This document shows, one piece after another, positions 1-6,933 of a stretch of DNA of 64,000 nt. The stretch covers positions 124,001 through 188,000 of the forward strand of contig NZ_JBBLYU010000005.1 in the NCBI RefSeq assembly GCF_037911135.1, read 5' to 3'. The position numbers and the translations under genes were made by a program. A model generated the notes under the pieces. The model made no database searches, was not told the DNA's origin, and was given only the letters and a program-made list of their open reading frames with translations. The stretch comes from Phaeobacter sp. A36a-5a (GTDB lineage Bacteria; Pseudomonadota; Alphaproteobacteria; Rhodobacterales; Rhodobacteraceae). Positions within the stretch are counted from its first letter, which is position 1. Each line of letters opens with the position of its first letter.

Positions 1-1
1 G

Positions 2-67
2 GCAGGCGCTTCGGATGGTGCCTGTTTCGAGCAGGTGAGTCAGGCCTATTTCGGAGAGAACCAATGA
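2..67 (+). CDS. C-terminal end of an ABC transporter ATP-binding protein (LivF/LivG-like), truncated by the window edge
   Basis: An open frame enters the window and stops at the TGA overlapping the start codon of the first permease (ATGA overlap). The visible tail is about 21 residues and ends in QAYFGENQ. LivG and LivF ATPases of branched-chain amino acid transporters typically end in a similar (V)xxAYLGE-type tail. The stop-start overlap with a LivH-type permease supports co-translation in one operon. The catalytic domain lies outside the window, so whether this is LivF or LivG cannot be decided. Confidence 0.55.
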   Translation, partial: AGASDGACFEQVSQAYFGENQ

Positions 68-933
68 GCGCAGCCATAGAAATCCTGATGAACGGGCTGT
101 TCCTGGGCGGGCTCTATGCGCTGTTCGGGCTGGGGCTGTCGCTGATCTTCGGCGTCATGCGGATTGCCAATATTGCCCATGGCGAGCTGGCCATTGCCGG
201 CGCGCTGGTGCTGTTCACGCTCAGCGCGGCCTGGCCCGTCAGCCCGCTGTTGCTGATGCCGCTGGTCTGCGCGGGCGCTTTCGCCTTTGGCTGGCTGCTG
301 CAGGCACAACTGCTGAACCGGGTGCTGAGCCCGGACCCGATGCCTGCGCTGCTGGTCACTTTCGGCCTTTCGGTGGTGATGCAGAATGCCATGGTCGGCC
401 TCTACGGCGCCAACAGCCGCAGCATCGACCTGGGGGAAATCAAGACCGCCAACATCACCCTTGCCGGGCAGACAATCGGCTGGCTGCCGCTTGGTATCTT
501 CCTGCTGTCGCTGGGCCTGTTCGGCGGGTTGCATCTGGTCCTGCGCAAGACCCGGCTGGGCCGCGCCGTTCGCGCGACCTCCGATGATGCGGAAACCGTG
601 GCGCTGTTTGCAATCCGCCGTCGACGCATCTTTGCCATTGCCATGGCAGTCTCCGCAGCCTGCGCGGCACTGGCAGGAATGCTGCTGGCCTCACGCAGTT
701 CGATCACGCCGTTTTCCGGTGCGGAACGCCTGCTCATCGCCTTTGAGGTGATCGTGATCGGCGGCCTTGGCTCAATCTGGGCCAGCTATCTTGGCGGCAT
801 CGCCCTGGCGCTGGTACATGTGGCGGGCTTCTACTTTGATCCGGCGTCGGGGCTGCTCTACGGGCACCTCATGCTGCTGATCTTTCTTCTCATCCGCCCG
901 CAGGGGCTTGCCGGAAAGGTGGTGACACGATGA
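64..933 (+). CDS. livH: Branched-chain amino acid-type ABC transporter permease, LivH family
   Basis: A 289-residue inner-membrane permease of the HAAT (hydrophobic amino acid transporter) class, which moves branched-chain amino acids, amides, urea or related compounds. The N-terminus has the family pattern LMNGLFLGGLYALFGLGLSLIFG followed closely by MRIANIAHGELA. The C-terminal half carries the ABC-interacting signature VIVIGGLGSIWASYLGG. About eight hydrophobic segments are visible, and the length is normal for LivH. It overlaps the ATPase gene upstream and, by 4 nt, the LivM gene downstream. The substrate cannot be read from the permease; the next gene, a deacetylase, leaves room for an acetylated amine or amide rather than leucine. 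Confidence 0.88.
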   Translation: MSAAIEILMNGLFLGGLYALFGLGLSLIFGVMRIANIAHGELAIAGALVLFTLSAAWPVSPLLLMPLVCAGAFAFGWLLQAQLLNRVLSPDPMPALLVTFGLSVVMQNAMVGLYGANSRSIDLGEIKTANITLAGQTIGWLPLGIFLLSLGLFGGLHLVLRKTRLGRAVRATSDDAETVALFAIRRRRIFAIAMAVSAACAALAGMLLASRSSITPFSGAERLLIAFEVIVIGGLGSIWASYLGGIALALVHVAGFYFDPASGLLYGHLMLLIFLLIRPQGLAGKVVTR

Positions 934-1865
934 CCCGCGCAATTCTTGTCCTTTTGCTCACGGCACTTGCTGCCGCGCCTTTTGCGCTGAATGCAGGCGG
1001 GCTGGCGCTGCTGACCGAAATGCTGGTGCTGCTGGCCATCGCCCAAAGCTGGAACCTGCTGGCGGGCTATGGCGGCCTCCTGTCGCTTGGCCACCACGCC
1101 TTTGTCGCCACCGGGGCGTACCTCTTGTTTGCCGTTACACGGGACCTGCCTGTCTCTCCCTACATCATGGTCCCGTTGTCCGGGGCCGGGGCGGCGCTGC
1201 TGGCGCTTGCCCTGACCCCGGTTCTGTTCCGCCTGCGCGAGGTCTATTTCGCCATCGGTATGTGGGTGGCTGCAGAGATCATCAAGATCGTTGTCAGTCG
1301 GCTGCACTACTTCGGAGGCTCCTCCGGCCTGCCGCTTTATGCGGCGCGGCGGATCGATACCAGCTGGCTGCCCGCCTCGGCGCATTGGTTTGCGCTGACA
1401 CTGGCCGCGGGCCTGTGCCTGGGGCTGTGGCTACTGCAGCAAAGCCCCTATGGCCTGCATGTCCATGCGATGCGCGATGACGAAACCGCCGCCCGCTCGC
1501 TGGGGGTGAAAACCCGGCGGATCAAAGGGACCATCTTTGTCCTGTCGGCGGCGGGGTGCGGGATGGCCGGCGCCATCAGTTTTCTTGGCACGCTCTATGT
1601 CTCGCCAGTCGCCGCCTTCGACATCAACTGGACGGTGAACGTGATCTTCATCTGCGTGATCGGGGGCCTTGGGACCATCCGCGGCCCGGTGCTGGGCGTG
1701 CTGTTGTTCGTCGTCCTGCGAGAGGGGCTCGTTGACTATCCCGGCTGGAGCCAGATTGCCCTCGGCACCATTGCGGTTGCGGTGATGCTGACCGCGCCGA
1801 AGGGGCTGAGCGGCCTGCTGGACCGCCTGCTCCCCAGAGCCAGAACGGCTGCCAGAGACCCATAA
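930..1865 (+). CDS. livM: Branched-chain amino acid-type ABC transporter permease, LivM family
   Basis: The second permease subunit of the HAAT-type transporter, 311 residues, starting in a 4-nt ATGA overlap with livH. Family marks are the early SWNLLAGYGGLLSLGHHAFVATGAY segment and the late VIGGLGTIRGPVLG motif that contacts the ATPase. Roughly ten hydrophobic segments alternate with short loops. The C-terminus, about 310 residues in, is the usual end for LivM. The periplasmic binding protein that would define the ligand is not in the window and presumably lies upstream. Confidence 0.88.
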   Translation: MTRAILVLLLTALAAAPFALNAGGLALLTEMLVLLAIAQSWNLLAGYGGLLSLGHHAFVATGAYLLFAVTRDLPVSPYIMVPLSGAGAALLALALTPVLFRLREVYFAIGMWVAAEIIKIVVSRLHYFGGSSGLPLYAARRIDTSWLPASAHWFALTLAAGLCLGLWLLQQSPYGLHVHAMRDDETAARSLGVKTRRIKGTIFVLSAAGCGMAGAISFLGTLYVSPVAAFDINWTVNVIFICVIGGLGTIRGPVLGVLLFVVLREGLVDYPGWSQIALGTIAVAVMLTAPKGLSGLLDRLLPRARTAARDP

Positions 1866-2004
1866 TCTCGAACCTCGGCGACGAGACGATGACTAAGACT
1901 TTGACGCGCGCCGCCTAGCTGGCCGGGTCGCGGCTGCATGCCTAAGCCCGCGCCAATTATGCGCCGCTGCGCTTCTGCAACCTGAAGATTGAGGAGAGAC
2001 GATA

Positions 2005-3117
2005 ATGCCGGATACAGGATTCTACTTTGACGAACACTGCCTGTGGCACACGACAGGTGAACACGCGCTGATCATGCCGGTCGGGGGCTGGGTTCAACCG
2101 CCCGCCGGCGCCGGTCATGCGGAATCGCCGGAATCCAAACGGCGACTGAAGTCGCTGATGGATGTGTCCGGGCTGACCGCCCAATTGGGCGTCCAGTCGG
2201 CCCAGCCAGTCAGCGAATGCGAAATGGCGCGGGTCCACAGCAGTGACTACATTGAGCGTTTCAAGGCGCTGAGCGATGCGGGCGGCGGGAATGCTGGTCT
2301 GTTCTCACCTTTCGGAGCTGGCAGCTACGAAATTGCCGCTTTGTCGGCCGGGCTGGCGCGACAGGCGGTTTTCGATGTGCTGGACGGAACCTATCAGAAC
2401 GCCTATGCCCTGTCGCGCCCGCCGGGGCACCATGCTGGGCGGGATGGTTCCATGGGGTTCTGCCTCTTGGCTAATATCCCGATCGCGATCGAGGCCGCCA
2501 AGGCTGAAAAAGGGCTAGGCCGCGTCGCGGTGCTTGACTGGGATGTGCATCATGGAAACGGCACCCAGGACATATTTTATGAGCGCGATGATGTTCTGAC
2601 GATTTCGATTCACCAGCAAAGCTGCTTCCCACCTGGCTCCGGCTTGGGGGAGGAGCGCGGCGCGGGAGCAGGAGCCGACTGCAACTTGAACGTCGAGCTG
2701 CTGCCGGGCGCAGGCCACCAGTCTTACGCCGACGCGATGGAGCTGCTGGTGTTGCCCGCGCTTTATGAATTCAAACCGGATCTGATCATCGTCGCCTGCG
2801 GGCTGGATGCCAATAACTTCGATCCGCTCAGCCGAATGACGGCCCACAGCGACACATTCGCCTATCTCACCCGCGCGGTGATGAAGGCCGCGCGCGATCT
2901 ATGTGGTGGCAGACTGGTTGCGGTACATGAAGGCGGCTACGCGGAGGCGGTGGTTCCCTTCTGTGCGCACGAAGTGATCGCGACGATGGCAGGCATCAAG
3001 AGCGATGTCGAAGACCCCTTCCGCGGCGTTGCCGAGGCCAACCAGCCCGCCGCCGATTTCGTCGAATTTCAGCGGAACCGGCTGATAAAGTTCGCGGAGC
3101 AGATTGCATCAACATAG
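2005..3117 (+). CDS. Class II histone-deacetylase-like protein (acetylpolyamine amidohydrolase superfamily)
   Basis: A 370-residue Zn-dependent deacetylase-fold protein. Family landmarks are RPPGHHAG near residue 140 (the tandem catalytic histidines), DWDVHHGNGTQDIF near 180 (Asp and His zinc ligands), ISIHQ near 205, and ACGLDAN near 270 (the second Asp ligand). In bacteria these enzymes remove acetyl groups from polyamines or other small acetylated amines, and some are of unknown substrate. It starts at ATG 2005 behind a GAGGAGAG ribosome site, 139 nt after livM on the same strand. It may therefore be co-expressed with the transporter and act on an imported acylated amine; that link is inference. 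Confidence 0.85.
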   Translation: MPDTGFYFDEHCLWHTTGEHALIMPVGGWVQPPAGAGHAESPESKRRLKSLMDVSGLTAQLGVQSAQPVSECEMARVHSSDYIERFKALSDAGGGNAGLFSPFGAGSYEIAALSAGLARQAVFDVLDGTYQNAYALSRPPGHHAGRDGSMGFCLLANIPIAIEAAKAEKGLGRVAVLDWDVHHGNGTQDIFYERDDVLTISIHQQSCFPPGSGLGEERGAGAGADCNLNVELLPGAGHQSYADAMELLVLPALYEFKPDLIIVACGLDANNFDPLSRMTAHSDTFAYLTRAVMKAARDLCGGRLVAVHEGGYAEAVVPFCAHEVIATMAGIKSDVEDPFRGVAEANQPAADFVEFQRNRLIKFAEQIAST

Positions 3118-3294
3118 TCAGGAGCTCTGGCTCACGGCGCCGGCCGGTTTCCTGGTCTTCGCCTTACCGCTCAATTGCAAGACTACCCCGCGATCACACG
3201 CGGCAGTTTGTTAAAAAGTAACAGCGACCGATTGGGCTTCAAGCGGGGTATTCTTGCCTCGCTTGGAGCTTTCGAAAAACGGCGAGCTGCTTCG
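3118..3294. other. Convergent intergenic gap with no gene
   Basis: These 177 nt lie between the end of the deacetylase gene (plus) and the end of the DUF3299 gene (minus). I see a GC-rich GGCGCCGGCCGG stretch shortly after the deacetylase stop. There is no convincing T-tract terminator and no coding potential that continues either neighbour. Confidence 0.4.
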
Positions 3295-3795
3295 TCACCA
3301 GACGTAGACCTCCATCTTGTCGGCGGCTATGGAATAGCCCGTTTGGCCAAGCGCGGTAGATTGCAGTTGCGTCCGCAGTGTTCCCGTAACCCAAACCGGA
3401 TCCCAGAGCTGATCCCCCGGCCATGGTTCTGTCGCGGTGACCATCACAAGCTGGTTAGCCGGGGGCGGGGGCGTATGGATGCAGGCGCCGACATAGGGCA
3501 CCAGCATGAACTCCGTCACGCCCTTTGCACCGACGTCGAAGGGGATGATGAAACCTGGCATCTTGATATACACACCGTTCAGCTCTTCGTTCAGCTTCGT
3601 CGCATTTGCGTCGTAGATCGGCCGCCAGGTGTCATTCTCAACGTCCATATCGCCTTCGCCGGTGATCTCCGAATAGGGAACTCCCGGCGGGATCAGGTCA
3701 TCCCACATGATCTCGCGCGGCGTCGCTGCAGAGGCCACCGTTGGGGCAACCACTGATCCAGACAAGAGCATCAACGCCGTTCTGCGGTTCATCAT
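3295..3795 (-). CDS. DUF3299 family secreted protein of the zinc-responsive operon
   Basis: A 166-residue exported protein. I chose the ATG at 3795 because a GAGGTGG ribosome site lies 8 nt upstream; a GTG at 3804 is the alternative. The N-terminus NRRTALMLLSGSVVAPTVASAA looks like a signal peptide with a twin-arginine start. The mature part carries the DUF3299 signatures GFIIPFD and VPYVGACIHTPPPPANQ, the latter with a Cys and a His that could bind metal. It is the last gene of a five-gene operon, 13 nt after the permease. DUF3299 proteins are frequent partners of ZrgA/DUF2796 and an FtsX-type exporter. The molecular function is not established; a periplasmic metal-related role is inferred. 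Confidence 0.78.
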   Translation of the reverse strand: MMNRRTALMLLSGSVVAPTVASAATPREIMWDDLIPPGVPYSEITGEGDMDVENDTWRPIYDANATKLNEELNGVYIKMPGFIIPFDVGAKGVTEFMLVPYVGACIHTPPPPANQLVMVTATEPWPGDQLWDPVWVTGTLRTQLQSTALGQTGYSIAADKMEVYVW

Positions 3796-3817
3796 TTGGT
3801 CCACCTCGCTTAGTCCA

Positions 3818-5068
3818 CTACATCCTTACCATCATACCATCGGCAACGGACATTCTATAGGCTCTCATCGCAGGTATGAGGCTGACAACCATGCCGGCAC
3901 AGATAACGCTCAGAATGACCCAAAACTCGCGCAGTGTTGGCGCATCAATCGGCAACCACAAGCCAAGCGCGCTGTCGAGAAGGGGTTGGGAGATGATCAA
4001 CCCTACATATACCAACCCCAATCCAAGTGTTGCCCCGAGAGTGGCCATCATCATCGCTTCCAACACCAGCAGGCTAAGTATTGTTAGCGGACCTGCACCC
4101 ATCGCGCGAAAGATCGCCATTTCGCGGCGCCGTTCATTCAGACTGGAAAAGATCGTGGCCATCATTCCGATCAGCGCGGTCACAACCACCATAGCCGAGA
4201 CTGCAACAAGCGCGGTTTCGGCTATGCCAACAATACCCCATAGCTCTTGCAAAGCCACACCCGGCAGGATCGCCAGCAACGGCTCTTCGCGATATTCGTT
4301 GATGGAACGTTGCAGAGAAAATGTCTGGAGCGGGCTTTTGACACCGACGAGGGCCGCCGTTATCGCTTTCGGTGTCAGGTCCATCTGACGGATGACATCC
4401 ACCGGCGTCGCCTGACCGGGGATCTGTGCGCCACTCTGCCAGTCGACATGGATGGCTTCTATCGCCTCCATGCTTATGATGACCGTGCGGTCAACCGGCG
4501 TACCGGTCTTTCCCAGAATTCCAGAGACCCGGAATGGCTGATCTTTGTGTTCGGTGAAAGACGCAAGGCCATGCGCCACGATGATCGGATCGCCGACCTT
4601 GTAACCCAATGCGGACGCGACGTCGGCCCCAACCACCGCATCAAAAAGATCATCCATGACGGCGCCATTTGCCAGCGTCAACGACCTGCCTTGCCGATAT
4701 CTATAATGCTCAAAAAACTCTTGGGTGGTGCCCATCACACGGAACTGCCGGTGGCTGTCACCAAGGGAGATCGGCACAATCCAGTCCACATCGGACCGGC
4801 CCGCGATGTCCTGATAGCTTTGCCAGCTGACGTTGTTTGTCGCATTCCCGATACGAAATACCGAGTAGAGCAACAACTGCACAGATCCCGAGCGGGCGCC
4901 GACAATCAGATCGGTCCCGGAAATCGTGTCGGCAAAGCTCGCCTTGGCCCCGGTTCGCACCTTTTCGACGCCAAGAAAAAGGGCGACCGACAAAGCGATA
5001 GCAAGGATTGTCATACCCACCGTCAGCGCACGCGCAAACAGCGACGCAATCGCCAGCCGCAAAATCAT
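3818..5068 (-). CDS. FtsX/MacB-type ABC transporter permease of the zrg-like operon
   Basis: A 416-residue membrane protein with one N-terminal transmembrane helix, a periplasmic region of about 230 residues resembling MacB_PCD, and three C-terminal helices (near residues 275-300, 335-360 and 380-405). This is the LolC/MacB topology for type VII ABC systems, which act by mechanotransmission rather than by substrate channelling. The motif SLNERRREMAIFRAMGAGP is the coupling segment that docks on the ATPase. It overlaps the ATPase gene by 4 nt. In Vibrio the equivalent zrg locus supports zinc acquisition, but how an FtsX-type pump helps is unclear. Confidence 0.85.
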   Translation of the reverse strand: MILRLAIASLFARALTVGMTILAIALSVALFLGVEKVRTGAKASFADTISGTDLIVGARSGSVQLLLYSVFRIGNATNNVSWQSYQDIAGRSDVDWIVPISLGDSHRQFRVMGTTQEFFEHYRYRQGRSLTLANGAVMDDLFDAVVGADVASALGYKVGDPIIVAHGLASFTEHKDQPFRVSGILGKTGTPVDRTVIISMEAIEAIHVDWQSGAQIPGQATPVDVIRQMDLTPKAITAALVGVKSPLQTFSLQRSINEYREEPLLAILPGVALQELWGIVGIAETALVAVSAMVVVTALIGMMATIFSSLNERRREMAIFRAMGAGPLTILSLLVLEAMMMATLGATLGLGLVYVGLIISQPLLDSALGLWLPIDAPTLREFWVILSVICAGMVVSLIPAMRAYRMSVADGMMVRM

Positions 5069-5760
5069 GATACACCTTTCTGAACTTCGGCGATGTCCTC
5101 AAGGGTGATGACCCGGTCGAACCTTTTGCCCAGACGGGGATCATGACTCACCAACAATAGTGAAGAGCCCGTAGACGCAGTCTGTGTGAACAGCACATCG
5201 AGAAAGGCGTTCTGGGCGTTGCTATCGAGGGCAGAGGTCGGCTCATCCGCGATGATAAGGGGGGGCTGGCCAATCAAGGCACGGGCCACCGCGACGCGTT
5301 GTTGCTGACCCACGCTGAGCGTCCTGGCCTTTGCGTTGATAAGATGCTCCGGCAGACCCAGGGCAGAACACAAGCGTGCTGCCTCCGCGGCGGGCTGGCT
5401 GACCCGCCTTCGGCGTGAGGGGGCAAAGCGGAGGGGCAGCAGGATATTGTCGATCACGGATCCAAATGGGAGCAAGTTGAACTGCTGGAAGATAACGCCG
5501 ATATGCTCCGCCCTGAAGGTATCTCTCGCGCCTCCGCTCAATCGGGAAATATCTCTGTCGGCAACAACAATCTCGCCGCGATCCGGCAGGATTGTACCGC
5601 AGATCAATGACAGCAGCGTTGATTTTCCCGACCCGCTTTCGCCCAGAAGCAGGACTGTTTCACCCGCTGCAAGAGAGAATTGCGGGACACTCAGCGAGAA
5701 CCCGGCTCGTCCGCGCCAACGATAGGCCAGTCCAGTGATTTCGAGCGTTGCATCCGTCAC
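5065..5760 (-). CDS. ABC transporter ATP-binding protein, LolD/MacB type
   Basis: A 231-residue cytoplasmic ATPase partnered with the overlapping permease. Walker A is LLGESGSGKSTLL near residues 33-45, the Q-loop region is IFQQFNLLPFGSV, the signature is LSVGQQQRVAVARAL, and Walker B is PPLIIADEPTSALD. The FQQFNLLP sequence is typical of LolD/MacB ATPases serving FtsX-type permeases. It begins 6 nt after the stop of the DUF2796 gene, so it belongs to the zur-led transcript. The transported or extracted ligand is unknown; zinc-linked function is inferred from the neighbours. Confidence 0.88.
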   Translation of the reverse strand: MTDATLEITGLAYRWRGRAGFSLSVPQFSLAAGETVLLLGESGSGKSTLLSLICGTILPDRGEIVVADRDISRLSGGARDTFRAEHIGVIFQQFNLLPFGSVIDNILLPLRFAPSRRRRVSQPAAEAARLCSALGLPEHLINAKARTLSVGQQQRVAVARALIGQPPLIIADEPTSALDSNAQNAFLDVLFTQTASTGSSLLLVSHDPRLGKRFDRVITLEDIAEVQKGVS

Positions 5761-5766
5761 CTACGT

Positions 5767-6411
5767 TCAACGCTCCAACGTCAGGATCGGGGTGCCACGT
5801 TCGATCTGATATGCGTGCGCGCCGGATGCACCGACCAGTTGCACCTGAACCTTCTGCACGTTGGGAAAGGCGTCGAAGTAAGCGAAGCTGATATTCGTCA
5901 GGGATGCAGGTTCGGCGCAGTTTAGCATGTAATTTGCATGAAACTCGGCGTGATCTGCTTCTTCGGTGTGATGCTCAGCATGGCCTTCATGCTCATGGTC
6001 ATCATGCTTGTCGTCCGCGTGGTCTTTATGACCGTGTTGGTTGTTATCATGCCCGGCATCTTCGGCATGATCCTCATGCACATCTTGACCGTGGCCACTG
6101 GCAGTCTCCAGCTTTGCGCTCGCCTCGCCAACGCTGCACCTAGCGGCGTCCGGCATAACAAACAGGGCCAACGGATCACTGAGCCGGGCGATTGCAGCAT
6201 CAACTGCTGAACGATCCGCGGCACTCTTTGCGGCATGTTCAAACCCGACCAGGTCAGCTCCGGGCGCCTGGAACTCCATCAATACCGTGCTCCCGTCGAT
6301 CGCAATGTTCAGCGTGCCAACGCCGTGTTCATGCGCGCCAAGTTGACGGGTGCCCTCGGCCAATGCAGGCAAGGCAGTAACGATTGCGAGAAGAGAGAGA
6401 GTTCGTTTCAT
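5767..6411 (-). CDS. zrgA: ZrgA-like periplasmic zinc-binding protein (DUF2796) with a histidine-rich loop
   Basis: A 214-residue exported protein. The ATG at 6411 gives a clean signal peptide (KRTLSLLAIVTALPALA); a TTG four codons upstream is the alternative. After the signal comes AHEHGVGTLNIAIDG, the DUF2796 hallmark, and near residues 110-165 a very His/Asp/Glu-rich stretch with dozens of potential zinc ligands. The C-terminus NVQKVQVQLVGASGAHAYQIER is also family-typical. ZrgA of Vibrio is a zinc-regulated periplasmic zinc-binding protein. It lies 24 nt after zur and is followed by the ABC pair, reproducing the zrg gene order. Zinc capture in the periplasm is a well-supported inference. 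Confidence 0.82.
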   Translation of the reverse strand: MKRTLSLLAIVTALPALAEGTRQLGAHEHGVGTLNIAIDGSTVLMEFQAPGADLVGFEHAAKSAADRSAVDAAIARLSDPLALFVMPDAARCSVGEASAKLETASGHGQDVHEDHAEDAGHDNNQHGHKDHADDKHDDHEHEGHAEHHTEEADHAEFHANYMLNCAEPASLTNISFAYFDAFPNVQKVQVQLVGASGAHAYQIERGTPILTLER

Positions 6412-6435
6412 AACAATGTCCAATGTGGAAAATGA

Positions 6436-6822
6436 TCAGGCAGCACAGGTGCCGCATAGGCCGTGGATTTCGACGATATGGCGCAGGGCTTTAAAGGCAT
6501 TTCTATCGGTCAGTTCTGTAAGCTTCGGAAGCAGGTCACTACCGTCGTGTTCCTCTACCGATCCGCAGTCTTCGCAGATGGCCAGAACAGGCACGCTTTC
6601 AGCATGGTCGCAGCGACAGGGGACAAAGGCGTTGATTGACTCAAGGCGATGCGCACGCCCCTGATCGGTCAGAGCCGACAGCGTACGATAGACTGTCGGC
6701 GGCGCTATACTTGGCTCGCTCAGCTGGAGCTGTTCAAGAATTTGATAGGCCGTCATCGGCCTGTCGCAGGCCTTCAACACGGTCAGGACATCTGATTGGC
6801 GTGTCGTTGCGCGCTTTCGCAT
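6436..6822 (-). CDS. zur: Zinc uptake regulator Zur (Fur family)
   Basis: A 128-residue Fur-family repressor. A winged helix occupies the first 75 residues (recognition region PPTVYRTLSALTDQG). A C-terminal metal domain follows, with CRCDH, CEDCG and a terminal CGTC, the two CxxC pairs that bind structural zinc. The CxC-His arrangement and the following operon of zinc-related genes point to Zur rather than Fur or Irr. It is the first gene of the operon, so it is likely autoregulated: a near-palindromic AT-rich Zur-type site lies 25 nt upstream of its start. When zinc is plentiful Zn-Zur would shut the whole operon, and it may control other zinc genes elsewhere. Confidence 0.87.
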   Translation of the reverse strand: MRKRATTRQSDVLTVLKACDRPMTAYQILEQLQLSEPSIAPPTVYRTLSALTDQGRAHRLESINAFVPCRCDHAESVPVLAICEDCGSVEEHDGSDLLPKLTELTDRNAFKALRHIVEIHGLCGTCAA

Positions 6823-6846
6823 GATAGCCCCCTTTTGTTGCCCCAG

Positions 6847-6867
6847 GTTATTATTTTATAATATAAC
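6847..6867. promoter_or_regulatory. Putative Zur box upstream of zur
   Basis: A 21-bp AT-rich site whose ends are the inverted arms GTTAT and ATAAC, with an imperfectly symmetric TTATAA-rich centre. It matches the general GTTATNNTATAAC form of proteobacterial Zur boxes. It sits 25-45 nt before the zur start codon, where it would overlap the promoter of the zur-zrgA operon. Confidence 0.65.
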
Positions 6868-6933
6868 AAACCGCAAGACTTAAAACACCAGACACCGGGA
6901 CAGCCATACGCAAATCCCGGATCGCTCTTGTCC

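Noticed and set aside
4247-5083. 278-codon open frame on the plus strand
   Set aside because: Antisense to the FtsX-type permease; low-complexity shadow product.
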